From the NCBI GenBank assembly GCA_030141605.1, contig JAQGDQ010000155.1, positions 330,001 through 394,000 of the forward strand: a stretch of DNA of 64,000 bases. Reading direction: 5' to 3'. Numbering within the stretch: the first letter of the stretch is position 1; each line of letters opens with the position of its first letter. Below the pieces are notes generated by a model that saw only the letters and a program-made list of their open reading frames with translations, searched no databases and had not been told where the DNA came from. Source of the stretch: Tubiluchus corallicola. Its lineage: Eukaryota; Priapulida; Priapulimorpha; Priapulimorphida; Tubiluchidae. Below, in pieces: positions 47,528-59,876 of the stretch. The translations under genes were made by a program, and so were the position numbers.

Positions 47528-50500
47528 TGTTATGCACAAAGTAAATATATGCATTTTATACATGAGTAAATGTAAACAGTAAAATTATTATAAATCATCA
47601 AACATGTCAGGGTCTGTCATTCATCTAGTAGTTAGACACATAGAGCTAAAATAAAATTTTCATAAAAAATACATAAAATATTCAAGACAAATTACTTAAA
47701 ATACAAAAAGTGTCTACAAATAGGATTGAACACTAAAAATAAATAAAGTGTATATACGAAGCCAAAGGATTACTGTGCGTGCTCTTCGATAGTATAATGA
47801 TAAAAGACAGCCAGCTTGAAAGAGGATAATGATGCCATTAGAATGGGATCTAAAGGTAATTCGTTCCACAAACGTGGAAATCTGTTATAAAACGAGGCAC
47901 GCAGACAGGTGGTTCTATTTCTGTTTAAGAGCATACGCCCATGCATACGGCTTGATTTTGAAACATTGGTGGGGGAAGAAACCATTGATTGCCTTATATC
48001 AAAATACAAGAAAGGATTTAAAATAAAAAGAAACTGAGACCATTGAATACCAATTTAAGTTGGATTTAAATGTGGTCAGTGATGTAGTGTGCCGTAACTG
48101 GCTTCAAGACAGTTGATAGTTAAAGTGAAACTAAACGGTCACTATAATATCAGCTTTTACAACTCAAAATTCTACTCTCATTACGAATATTTCATTGATT
48201 TCATTACAAACTTCCTGTAAAATTTGTTCCTTCTGATTTTTATGACTTCGCTGTTAGAGCGTTAAATTTGAAGAACCGCCATTTTTTGATGCGCTAGACA
48301 AATGACGTCATGAGTACAGTCACAAGGTCACTAAAGATTGATAATCATCGGTAAACAAGGACGCTTTCTGTACCTCGTACGTCACTCTCGCTGACTCGCG
48401 CAAAAGACCCGAAACATGGCGATCTTTGTGGCAATGCACGCGTTCGAAATTCACCAGAAATAGGTAAGTTTGTCTTTTGCATAGTAATAACTGAATTATT
48501 TGCGTAATCATAATAATGCGCTAAAAGAAGCTTCACTAGCTGTTTGGGTTATATAGGCCTTAAAACTAGGGATGGCTTTCCCAAAAGGTAGATTTTGATG
48601 AAATCTGCATTTTCATATTTAGAGTTTTTCTTTATTTTCAGCTGTTAACGTTAACCTGGCAGTTGGACAAAGTACCGACACAATAGTAACTGACGATGAC
48701 ACAGGCGCTACCGAATCTGTCACTGATACTACTGACGCAGCAGTCGGCAATTGGAGTGAATGTATAACCAGTACAATTTGCAAGCCATGTGGAACTACCC
48801 AAGGTTCTCAGACTTGTACCCGAACGTGTGAACCTTCAGGTTCCTTATGCACAAGCCTCGAGTAAGTGTAGCTTTAAAACTCCTTTGACTTGCCATTTCA
48901 TAAAATCTGTGAAATGCTGTAAGTTTATTTTCTGTTAGAAATTTTGTCTCAAGGCCTTCATCAGGTAACAAGTTTCTGTAACGAAAATTCACATATAGGT
49001 TTTACACGTCAAATGTAGACACAGGAAAGTTCAAGTGTGACTTAGGTAAGTCAAATGTAGACATAGGAATCTCGAAAGTATTTTGGTAACTCAAATGTGA
49101 CTTAGGTAAGTCAAATGTAGACATAGATATTTCGAATGTGTTTTGGTAACTCAAATATGACTTAAGTAAGTCAAATGTAGATTTGGTACTTTGAAAAGAT
49201 CAGTAATTAACTCATTTAAGTGCAAACTACAAAAAGATAAAACCAATTTAAAATTATATTTTATGGTCATGGTGCTAATTCTACATTTTATTTGTCAACG
49301 TTTAACAAAAAATGTCGACAGAAAAGAATAAATCGGTTCCCACTTCCCAATGAACAGTGAATCACTAATTAGTTTTTTAAGTAATGCATTAGCACTGCAT
49401 TAATGAATTAGTTTCTCTCAAGAAACGTTCTTCATTTTAAGAATGTATTGTTTTCTCTAACAGTTCCAATGGTATGTAAAGTTTGCAGAATATTAGTGAA
49501 CCTATAACGTTGTTATTTTAATTTAAGAGCAATTATTAAATTGAAATTAAAGAACATTAAGTTTAACATCCTTAAACTTTACCACCTATCCACATTTGAG
49601 ATACCAATGCCACATTTGACTTGACATGTGTCAACATTTGACTTACCAGAAACGCTTAAGATTTCTTGAAAACCATTGTTAACACATTTGAACTACCTAA
49701 GTCCATATTTGAGTTATCAAGACACATTTGAATTACCTAAATCTACATTCGAGTTAACGCAGGTCTACATTTGACATGTAAAACCTATAGAAAAATCAAA
49801 TTTATTGAAGCGATTTTACTGTGTTAATTTATTCAGCAAAATTTGGTTTACTGAAAGTAATTTACCACGTCAGTGTCTCTTACACCAAGTTTATTTTTAT
49901 TTAGTTGATGAAAGTCGTGAAACCAGACCCTCGTCAGCTAAGAAAAGCTAAATTTGTGTAATGAAAACTGACACAGTAAAATCCCTTTTTTCTATATCAA
50001 TTATCATTACATTAGTTCAATTTAGCTTAGTTTAGTTAATGAAAATCATTCAGTGGACTTACTGGAATCGTTATTGAGACTAAATGATTAAAATCACAGA
50101 ACTATTTTCCCAATTCTTAACCATTGTTTTCTGTTTATTGTTTTCTTGTTCTTATTCTGACTGTCTGATTTTTTGCACGAACAAGTGGAACTCAAATGTT
50201 AGAAACCGAAACTTTGACGGAAACCTGCACCGGCTCCGCATGCGTGCCAAGCGGTGGCAGTTGGAAGTTTAGAAAATGTGCAATAATTGATTACAGGGGA
50301 AGAATAAGGTAAGAACTATGGTACACATGCTACTTTAGTTGGACTAAATTACAGTTCTAGTCTAGGACTCTGTTACACATACTACTTTAATTGGACTAAA
50401 TTACAGTTCTAGTCTAGGACTCTGGTACACATGCTACTTTAGTTTGACTAAATCACAGTTCTAGTCTAGGACTCTGTTACACATGCTACTTTAGTTGGAC

Positions 50501-53500
50501 TAAGTTACAGTTCTAGTCTAGGACTCTGGTACACATGCTAGTTTAGTTGGACTAAATTACAGTTCTAGCCTAGGTCTCTGGTACACATGCTACTTTAGTT
50601 GGACTAAATTACAGTTCTAGTCTAGGACCCTGGTACGCATGCTAGTTTAGTTGGACTAAATTACAGTTCTAGTCGGTGTGTTAGTTTATGTTTGGGTTTA
50701 ACGGTGACAAACAAACAAAGTCATCAAGAACTGCTTAGTATAATATTTTATTGTTCGTGCTCCATCATCAAGGCACATGCTCTTTCGTCACTTCACTTCA
50801 TATCTGACATGCATTGAGACGCCGTTTTCCAAAATTATATATTTTAATTGAAATGAAATGCAAATTCTTTTAAATAAACTAATTCATAAACTAATACATC
50901 TTTGGCATCAAATCATAAGTTACACAGAAAATTTGTCAACACGTCATCACTGCTTTGAACACATTGAAACTTGAATGACAGGTATTTAAAACTAGGGTGC
51001 TAATATTGATGCCAGATGTCACCACCTTACAGGTAAGAACAGGTAAGTTAACTTAATCTAATCAAAACGCACATTTAACTATTATTAGTTATATTGTAAG
51101 AACAAACTATTTTGGTCATTTAACAAACAAAAATCTTCAACAGTTTAGAAACTTTTGAAATGCTGGACAGTACAGCTAGCGGTTATATTACATAAGTGAA
51201 CCTAATGTTTAAATGACACAGTCACTGCACTTAGTTTGCATATCTTTGAAAATTTGAAATGCAATGGCACTGTACAACTCTGACGTGGTTTTATATTGAC
51301 ACGGAAAAAAGTTTAACATTAGAAATTCTGATTTCAAACTCGCCGCCATGTTGTCTGGCGAATTCACCACAAGTGTGCTCACGTCACAACTGAACTGAGA
51401 GGAACGGAGCCTGTTTTTGTGCACCTGAGATGCCGGCGTTGTCCATCTTACGGCATCTCGTTGCGAGAACCTGAAATTAAACTTCCGGTAATAATTATTT
51501 TCCGGTAACCGATCATTTATCTATGAACAAATCAATAATGGCACCTTAGGTCATTTTGAGTCTTGATTTAACATTGAGTCCAGCGTTCCGATAAGCCAGT
51601 GTCGGATTATTTCAACCACCTTACGTTTAAACGACTACTTCCATATCACATTGAAAACGCCAGTTCTCGTCTGAAGTTAAGCAACGTAGAGCCTGGTTAG
51701 TACTTGGATGCGTAACCGACTAGGAATACCAGGTGCTGCAGGCTTGCGGATGATGCCTACACTGTAACTCGACACTAGGCGGGGGTACTGCACAAGCAGC
51801 CAACAGCTAGAGGGCGGAGGAGGTCATGTGACCCAACTGCCATGTGTAGAGGAGTAGACCTTCCAAATCAGGAGTGGAGCACCGAGGACGGACCAGTGCA
51901 GCATGCTCACTGACTCCGGCAGCTCCTGCAGGCAACCTGGTGCCAAACGTATCGCTCCGCTTTCCTTTGGACTACACCAGGGGGAAGAGAGGGGGTTCCT
52001 GTTGTCTGGGCAACTCAGGACCTCCATACACCTTGCCCAGGCGTGTGCCCTGGAGAGGCTACTCCAGTGGTTCAAGGATCGTACTGCTCAGCCACAGTCG
52101 ACGCTGCAGCTCCATCAATGTGATCAATAACTGAATCACTTGGCACACACTCCATTGTCTTCCGATGCCAGAAGGATGCCAACAACAACAATGTTTAAAG
52201 GAAAGAACAAGTCACTCATTATGCTGGGAAAAACTGCCTATAAATCATAAATTTAAAATATTTAGGCGAATGGAAATTTTCAGGCGCAGTGGTTGCCGCC
52301 ATTCACTTGAAAATAATGACGTGACTGGGAGACTTCGAGACTTTTCGTAAGCGCGTCGTGACTTTCCGTAATAAACTAATTCAGACTTCTGCATCTTACC
52401 TAATGTTCACGCAAAAATATTACAAAATTATCTTTTTTATAAAAACGTATTATACTTTTGGCGAAGCTTGACAGTGCACTACTCTCTTCAAGACGAATGA
52501 CGTCATTGGTGGAAGAATGGGCATTGAAAATGGGAGCATCCAAACATGTAGTGATCGCGACTTTAAAGTGATTTTACTAGTTACACGAGACGCTTATTGC
52601 AGTTTTTTTTACTAAATTCTTCTAAAATTTTTCGGGAACATTGAAATAAGCTTAACTTCCCAGAAGCGTTGACCTTTCCTTTACCGTCTAATTTAGCTAA
52701 AACGTGAAACATTTACACAAGGAAATGTCAAGTTATTCATGTAAAACTGTAGCAACAGAAATTGAAACAGGTTTGTTTTTTAGCAAAATTTTAAGTGTGA
52801 TGCAACTACAACGCTTAGCCTGCTACATCTGTTGATACCCTTGAGGTTGTAGTTGTCAGGGAAATAATTTTCTGGTGAACAATTCCACAGATAAGAAGCC
52901 CGGGGAAAAGTATTGGATTTATCTTCTAGGCAGGTATAGAGTAAGCCCATGAGAAGTAAGTACAAAGATGTGTACTATAAACAAGCTGTTAGTTTTTACT
53001 AACCTGTGAGGAAGATATGACAGCATATTTCATTGAAGTAACGATAAAAGAGACTAAAAGGAAAAACGGACCGAATCTTAAACTATAGATCGAAGCAATC
53101 TAATCTGTGAAATTTTGAAAGGAACATATTGTTTTTTTCAAGAATGACTTGCATGAAAGACATATTTCCGCGGAAACTTTTCCATAGCGCGGCTAGTTCT
53201 TCGCCTTACTGCATTTCTCATTCGCTAGTTAGACAGGTAAAAAACAAGCACGGCACTTCTCATTTCAGATGTGTTCAGTTGCGACGTGGTGCACACTTTT
53301 GAAAGTGGTAAACTTGAAATTTAAACGATGAAACTTAAAATTTACCGAGTTTTTGTATATCACACTGAATGTTGTACAGCAGCACTGTACTTCAATTTTG
53401 GCTTTCACGCAACACCTTTGTCAAAAATTATGCTCGTTTGTGACGTCAACACTAATTGGGTTCGCGGTCGTTAATTAATTTTTTATTCTATTACTTTATT

Positions 53501-53743
53501 TATTACCTAAATCAAATGAACTATGATCAGAAACACTTTGGCGTTATTATTGGTGTAGAATATATATATTACCGTACTTCAAAGTGGTTTAGAATATGAA
53601 AAATGAACCTGTTTTTCTTTAACATATTGTGTCACAATGACAAACTGTATTTGTGCTTTTACAGAAAAAATAAAGTTTGTACGATGTGGTGCGCCAGGGG
53701 GCATGCATTGGACCTTCGTACGCTGCAGTGTGTTGCGATATAA
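47038..53743 (+). CDS. Secreted TSR-containing protein, copy 2 (four exons, 158 aa)
   Basis: Exons: 47038-47092 (signal peptide MRVLLPFSMVFAASVLIMG), 48642-48861, 50186-50308 and 53665-53743, summing to 477 nt (158 codons plus TAA) with all phases in agreement. Exon 2 encodes a Thr/Asp-rich linker and then the TSR start GNWSECITSTICKPCGTTQG. Exon 3 continues with TETCTGSACVPSGG and AIIDYRGRIR. Exon 4 encodes RKNKVCTMWCARGHALDLRT then LQCVAI. First and last exons have the same lengths (55 and 79 nt) and phases as copy 1, so this is its tandem paralogue, but it lacks the mucin repeat exon and is fully open. The acceptor of exon 3 (tgcacgaacaag) is less typical, though phase and alignment to copy 1 support it. 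The product is expected to be extracellular. TSR-type cysteine spacing is visible, but the C-terminal cysteine motif is not one I recognise from a named family. Confidence 0.82.
47451..47527. repeat. TTA microsatellite (TSR copy 2 intron 1)
   Basis: Pure (TTA)n of about 75 bp. Confidence 0.97.
47640..48050 (-). mobile_element. 3' fragment of a non-LTR retrotransposon (TSR copy 2 intron 1)
   Basis: The minus-strand frame 48009-47770 ends with RASFYNRFPRLWNELPLDP then SLSSFKLAVFYHY, the usual C-terminal stretch of CR1/Jockey-like ORF2 proteins (WNxLP...SLxxFK). Only the 3' tip is present; no RT core. Confidence 0.7.
48996..49793. mobile_element. Foldback element with tandem subrepeats (TSR copy 2 intron 2)
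   Basis: Left end TAGGTTTTACACGTCAAATG and right end CATTTGACATGTAAAACCTA are inverse complements with one mismatch. The left arm continues with units of the type GTCAAATGTAGACATAGG/CTCAAATGTGACTTAGG (to about 49190) and the right arm with their inverse (about 49585-49793). The middle has no coding potential. Confidence 0.85.
50317..50676. repeat. 52-bp minisatellite just after exon 3 of TSR copy 2
   Basis: About seven copies of a unit starting TGGTACACATGCTACTTTAG and containing ACAGTTCTAGTCTAGGACTC. The array starts within about 10 bases of the splice donor. Confidence 0.95.
51631..51746 (+). repeat. 5S-rRNA-like sequence (head of a SINE-like element)
   Basis: About 116 bp that align over the length of metazoan 5S rRNA: ACGACTACTTCCATATCACA at the start, TCTCGTCTGAAGTTAAGCAA, then GCCTGGTTAGTACTTGGATG and AATACCAGGTGCTGCAGGCT at the end. 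A few bases are missing in the middle (the GATCTCGG region) and the Box C/loop E side has changes, so it is probably a retroposed 5S-derived head and not an active 5S gene; no T-run terminator follows. Confidence 0.7.
51631..52200 (+). mobile_element. GC-rich 5S-headed retroposon candidate
   Basis: The 5S-like head is followed by about 450 bp of GC-rich sequence (51747-52200), clearly different from the AT-rich surroundings, ending near GATGCCAACAACAACAATG, a short tandem tail. It resembles SINE3-type design (5S head, unrelated body, short tail). Overlapping frames in the body lack motifs. Confidence 0.5.
52227..52375 (+). repeat. Dispersed repeat D, copy 2 (last intron of TSR copy 2)
   Basis: Counterpart of 29462-29625 in the opposite orientation, with the same short translated similarity. 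No complete gene around it. Confidence 0.75.
53065..53553 (+). repeat. Dispersed repeat family B, copy 3 (last intron of TSR copy 2)
   Basis: Begins ACGGACCGAATCTTAAACTA; shares GAATGACTTGCATGAAAGAC, ATTCGCTAGTTAGACAGG and GTGACGTCAACACTAATTGG with copy 2. Confidence 0.8.
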
Positions 53744-54341
53744 CTGAATATGAGACCAAAAGTTTCAGAGACTTGAATCGCCATAATTTTCGTTTGTCTT
53801 CGATTTATTAGTTTTTCTTGGGCATTTTAGATGTTTGAATGAATACTTTTTTATGTTAATATATATAACTTTTGCAAGTTAGTCGTTTTTTAAATACATG
53901 GAATATTCGTTTTTGATTTGGCCTAATCAAGATATTGAAATAAGGTATAACAATCGTAAAATAACAAGGTAAAATAAGGTATTGAATAGTAAAAAATAAT
54001 TGAATACTGATCCGAATATATGTAGTGTGAGCATGTTAAATATTTTTCCATGGAAGAATTTCCCTTGAAAGTTTAAAAACTGTATTTGGAAGTTGTTGTT
54101 TGGAAGTTTTCGTTTCTCTTCGATCTGTTATTTTTTTTCGGGCATTTTAGATGTTTGAATGAATACTTTTTATGTTGTTATATATAACTTTTACAAGTTA
54201 GTCGGTTTTAAATGCCTGTGCTATTGGTTTTTGCATATGCCTAATCAAGATGTTTAAATAAGGTATACTAATCGTATTGAATAGTAAAAAATAAATGTAT
54301 ACTGACCGACTCATGTGTAGCGTGAATATGTTAAATATTTT

Positions 54342-54782
54342 TCTCTTGAAAGTACAGTATCTCTTGAAAGTTACAGTATCTCTTAAAGTACACACAATCA
54401 GAGTACAGTATTTGTTGAAAGTTACAGTATCTCTTGAAGTACACACAATCACAGAACTGTATCTCTTGAAGTACACAGTATTACAGTACAGTATCTGTTG
54501 AAGTACAGAGTATCACAATACAGTATCTCTTGAAGTCACAGTATCTTCTGAAAGTTACGTATCTCTTAAAGTACACACAATCACAGTACAGTATCTGTTG
54601 AAGTACAGGGTATCACAGTGCAGTATCTCTTGAAGTACTCGGTATCACAGTACAGTATCTCTTGAAGTACTCAGTATCACAGTACAGTGTCTGTTGATGT
54701 ACAGAGTATCACAATATAGTATCTCTTGAAGTACTTGAAGTACACAGTATCTTCTGAAAGTTACAGTATCTCTCGAAACATA
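54342..54782. repeat. Minisatellite downstream of TSR copy 2
   Basis: Degenerate units of AGTATCTCTTGAAGTACACA with CAATCACAGTACAGTATCTG. Confidence 0.9.
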
Positions 54783-54905
54783 TAAATTAGTTTTATCACC
54801 AGTTGTTGTACGGAAAAAGTATAAGTACATTTTCACGTGCTACAATTTACAAAATAAAGTACATTATAAGATTAGAGCTACTACCTGGTACAAATAGTAG
54901 CGCCA

Positions 54906-54965
54906 GGGGCGCATTTATCATTAGGGAACTGGGCTGTAGCCTAGGGACGCCAGATTTTAGTGCAC
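54906..54965 (+). mobile_element. hAT-like terminal fragment
   Basis: CAGGGGCGCATTTATCATTA followed by GGCTGTAGCCTAGGGACGCC, a layout like the start of the 1464-1872 insertion. The other end was not found. Confidence 0.4.
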
Positions 54966-55147
54966 TAGTGTTAAAAATGCCCATTATCTTTCAATATTCG
55001 AAAGAAGATACACGAATGGCTGAAGAAATCTGCTGCAATTTCAATATCCATTTGTGTTAAGATATAATTCAGCAGGAAAAGAACTTTTTCTGCTAACAGG
55101 TGGGGCTCTAACACAATGGAACTTGTAATCATCCACACTTAAACTTA

Positions 55148-55275
55148 TATACATACATACATACATACATACATACATACATACATACATACATACATAC
55201 ATACATACATACATACATACATACATACATACATACATACATACATACATACATACATACATACATACATACATA
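55148..55275. repeat. ATAC tetranucleotide microsatellite
   Basis: Pure (CATA)n of about 125 bp. Confidence 0.97.
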
Positions 55276-55407
55276 ATCAAAATTAATGTAGTTAATTGTT
55301 AGGCACTGATGTTTTGTGTGATAGGTGGCAGTTCTGAAGTTTAAAAAGGTAAAACTTACAAGAAATTACACTACAGCGATCGTATAGGGAAAACCAGACA
55401 ATCACAG

Positions 55408-55840
55408 AATGAATGAGTGAGTGAGTGAACGAATAAATTTAATAGATGAATGAATGGGTGAAAGAACGAACGAACGAACGAAGGAATGAATAAGCGAAAG
55501 AGTGGATAAATGAATAAATGAATGAGTGAGCGGACGAACAAACGAGTGAGTGAATGAGTGAGCGAACGAACAAACGAATAAGTAAATGAATGAATCAATA
55601 AATGAATGAGTGAGCAAACGTACAAACGAGCGAATGAATGAATGAACGAACTAATAAATGAACGAAGTAATGAATGAACGAACTAAGAAATGAATGAATA
55701 AATGAACGAAGGAACGAATGAAGGAAAGAACGAACGAAAGAATGGAGGAATGAACGAATGAAAGAATGAGCGAACGTATAAACGAATGAAAGAACGAACA
55801 AATGAATGAATGAATGAATGGAAGTGCGAATAAATGAAAT
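55408..55840. repeat. Degenerate GAAT/GAAC/GAGT tetranucleotide array
   Basis: About 430 bp of four-base units (GAATGAATGAGTGAGCGAAC and variants). The Phe/Ile/His/Ser-rich frames on the minus strand are artefacts. Confidence 0.95.
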
Positions 55841-56504
55841 CACAAGCCATCTCCTCGATAATGTTTTATCAATGGGATTTACAAAAGAATATGTATGCCA
55901 TAAAAAATAATGATTATAAGCATTATAAAATGCATTAAAATCATTCAGTGTACCTAACTAATTGTTAGATGGCAAATGCGTCTAGAAGCTAAAACGACTG
56001 GTGCAGTTGTAGTGTACAAAAACACAAACATTTAAAATAAAGATAAAATCGTAGCCCACGATAAAATGTACAAACACAAGCACACTAATTACCAATACGA
56101 TGTTGATAATGACAAATGACATTTGCATAAATAACAGAATCTGGTTGGATATTTCATTACCTATTTGAAGATGCTGACTGTTTTTGCTCAAGTAAGCAAA
56201 TATTTTAACTACTTGAAAAAAATCCGCCGATACCCCATGAAAAAAGCTTCATCTACTGAACAAAACAGCATTAAACACCTAATAAATTTACCGAAAATGC
56301 ACAATACTCAAAAATAATCTCGATCGATTACTCAAAACAGAAATTGAAATTTATTTCATGTAAACTTTTACTGATCGTTAACACAGTCATTTAAATTCTG
56401 TAAAACAGATGTAACCAATAGAGATATCCACCTTTATGACGTCAAATTGCATGATTTTGTGAATAAAGTTGAGAATTTATTATTTTTCTGAGCTACTCTC
56501 ACAC

Positions 56505-56509
56505 ACTCC

Positions 56510-56545
<36 letters not shown>

Positions 56546-56557
56546 TCCTCTCTCTCT

Positions 56558-56622
<65 letters not shown>
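56505..56622. repeat. CT microsatellite
   Basis: (CT)n with occasional CC interruptions. Confidence 0.97.
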
Positions 56623-56624
<2 letters not shown>

Positions 56625-57111
56625 ATATATATATTTGCCAATAACAAGCCGATATTCATAAGCTCGAACTAAAAGAAAAACTCGTTAGAATCGAATTCGA
56701 ACGTTCGATGCTCACCCCTATTAGAAACATAAAATAAAAGTGGCCTGTTTCTTCAAGAATTACTCATTGATCATGAAGTTTCGTTGAATTAATCTACTAA
56801 ATAAAAATACTTCAAATAGTTTGAATTTTTATGCAAAATAAATCACAAAATTGATATGAAATTTAAACAACAGAGCTAAAAGATATTAATCTTTCATATT
56901 TGTCATCCACTTTGCATTAAAAAACAGTTTATTTTGTTTAATTTATTGTCCTTATCTGTACTTATATGTCCTTATGTGTACTTATATTGTTGTACTGTAC
57001 GATATGCTGCACTCCGTTGTTCCGTTTGGATGGGAACTTCTTTCATTAATTTAAATTAATGTACTTTGTCTTGTATTATTTGCTTATCAGTCAAGCTGCA
57101 ATTACAGCTGT

Positions 57112-57125
57112 AAGTAAGTAAGTAA

Positions 57126-57217
<92 letters not shown>

Positions 57218-57262
57218 AACGACAACAACAGCAACTACAATAACAACAACAACAATAAGAAT
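57112..57262. repeat. TAA / CAA microsatellite
   Basis: (AAGT) units, then (TAA)n of about 85 bp, then CAA triplets. Confidence 0.97.
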
Positions 57263-58299
57263 TATAATAATACTTCATTGAAAAAGCAGCTTGATTCTAT
57301 AGTTAAAAATAATTCCCAGAATATGCACACGAGGACCAGCAAGCGATTATGTACGCAAAGCGCTTACTTTTTTTCTCAAAAGGAGGGAGGGATTACGAGG
57401 TCGTTAGCTCCACGGATAAGGTTCAACGCAGTTTGGCTCCCCACGTTCAGGAAACTAGACTAGCGGAACTAATAAAATTGCATAGAATGGCCTGGGATAT
57501 TCTAGGTCATACTAGCGCGTAAGACCATTCCTTAGCGTACCACACTAGTTTAAATATCACACTGTTGTTAAGAAATAGGCCTATATGATCTCACAAAGTT
57601 TTATTTCTTTTGCTGAATTTATAGTCGCCTTACACTGCCATAGTTATTGCCACAAATAACCGTATTTGTAAAATGTGGTTCCACTTTTGGAAGGAACAAA
57701 GGCTGGCCCTCTCTATCTATCGTGTGGCAAAGTTCTTCAAGCGTTTCTAACAATCCCGGGTCGTAGAATGAACTTAACCGTACCAAACTTTGATAGTGAT
57801 TAACTTACCCAGGCTGGTGGCGTGCTTGTGCATACATCGCTGTGCAATTACAGTTGTTTTTTGTAAGTTGTTACCGTTGTTTTGTTTCACTCTATGGTTT
57901 GATACAGCACTGTAACTGGCTTTTAATGATGGCTGTAGTGGGTGCATAGGCCCTTTTTGGTTTTAATTTAGTTTTCAATTACTGCCACGGTGCTGATACC
58001 TGTTTGTTTATTTAGTAGATATTTAGCCTTTTACAGTAGCCACTCTTTTAAAATTGAAGCACCTAATATCCTTCAATACATTAGCATTTTGGCCTTTCGT
58101 GAGCTATAGCTGTAGTAGTTGTATGACATTTTACCCGTCTTTTGGTTCTCTCGGCCATTGCTCTATTTTTCTGTCTGTGATGAGCATTATGACTGTGAAT
58201 TTCTTACGAATTTATTGTTGTGACATTGTTGTGCTTAAGGCAACTTGGAGTTCTCATTCCTGTCTTTGTAACTGTTAAAGGCTCTAACAGCGTAAGTTA

Positions 58300-59090
58300 T
58301 TATTAATTAATTTCAATATAGTCTACATAATTTTTATATCAGTACTTAGTTATAGCAATACATTTAATCATGCAACTAATTTTCTTCTACTCAATGCAAA
58401 TTAAACTAAATGTTAATAATTGTATTTCAGAACGAAGAAACTTGGTCAACACGTTAAACTGGTGTTTTGTATCCATTTCAATGGCAGTTTTTAAAATATC
58501 TGTGCAATTGTGACTATTCGCTATACGTTTTTGTATATCTTGTGCCACGTTGAAATGTAATTACTACTGCATTATGTGGTAACTGTCTACCTAGTGTATA
58601 CAACGATTACATCCTATGAAGTACGTGTGTTCGTATATCCATAAATTTATGATGTCTTTAGTGAAAATCTTAATCTTAATAAAACGTGACTATGCTCAAC
58701 TGGTTATTGAACATTTTATAATCATGATCACAGTTTTCTTAGTTCTCGCTCCATTTCAACTTTCACTCACTACTCCCCGCACATTTATGAATATATTATT
58801 ATCTCAATTATCATTATCATTATCTCAATTATTAATCATTTCTGTAAGATTTCCACGTACAGTTTGGCCTGTCAAGCTATGCTTTTAGGCTCAAACTGTA
58901 TGCATCAAAATTATTCTGTAATGTAATTTGCACATGTGTATGCTGCATAAGAATCTCTTTTGTAATTTCTGGATTATATTGCATTTATAATTATATTTAC
59001 TTCAGTGGAAAATTATCTGTATTTATATTATAACTGTAAAATACAGTGTGGAAATAAATAAACTTAAACTTAAACTTAAACTTAAAAAAT
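58300..59090 (+). mobile_element. Possible 3' end of a non-LTR element with an ACTTAA tandem tail
   Basis: AATAAATAAACTTAAACTTA, continued to about 59086, is a short tandem tail of the kind found at CR1/L2-type 3' ends. No RT or endonuclease motif was read upstream, so the left limit is arbitrary. It could also be a gene's poly(A) region. Confidence 0.3.
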
Positions 59091-59336
59091 GTAAATGATA
59101 ACAGATTTAATTGTGAAAACAGTGAAAATCAATTTTGGACAGTGGACATTTCACATTATTAATGACGGCATGAATGGTCTTTGAGATACAGGAATTATGT
59201 GATTGCGTCATATACACGACTCCATTAGTAGCTTCTCAAAAATGATGATATGGTTGCAAAAATGTAGAGCAGTTTGTTTATTTGTTTGAAAAAGTTCAAC
59301 ACTGTTTGTTCTCCATTATTTGCTAGTAACACGCAT

Positions 59337-59676
59337 TGAGCCTTATCACAGTTCCAGCGATTGACGATGATCGTGAAAAGGTCAAAGGTTAAGTGGCCCA
59401 CACAACGCATTCGTGTACACTAGGCAGCGCCTCGCAGCACATGCTATTGTAATGTTAGCAGCTTTAGCAGCTAGCTAGTAAATCTACAATCTAGGCTGAT
59501 GCATGATTAAGTAAACTTCAGGCAAAACAACTGAAGTTACTGAACTGATGTGGCAGACGGCTTTGCTTTACACACATGTCAGTGACGGTTGTAGTTAAGA
59601 CACGTTACAGCGGTACACTTAACCTGTGACCTACAGCAACTTCGCACGCGCAGAACGAAACTGTGAAAAGGCTTAT
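59337..59676 (-). mobile_element. MITE family A, copy 3 (inverted)
   Basis: Inverse orientation: left GAGCCTTATCACAGTTCC, right GCACGCGCAGAACGAAACTG then TGAAAAGGCTTATT, with GCTTTGCTTTAC inside. Confidence 0.85.
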
Positions 59677-59876
59677 TATTGTCATTGCAATAATAATAAT
59701 AACTTCTTGTTTTTACAGATATGCATAGCCGTTAAAACTGAAAGAGACGTTCTGGAAAATGCTGTACATTTCAACTCAATTATTATTTTTTGCCTGCGAG
59801 AGTGGGGCAATTTGGTGACTTGAGCGCCTAGTTCACTTTTTCTCGAGGTGAAACTATGTGCAAGTACCAGGATAAT

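Noticed and set aside
51824-52134. Overlapping frames on both strands in GC-rich sequence
   Set aside because: GC-rich DNA has few stops by chance; they lie in the body of the 5S-headed element and lack motifs.
55371-55843. Phe/His/Ser/Ile-rich minus-strand frames resembling a membrane protein
   Set aside because: They are translations of a degenerate four-base repeat.
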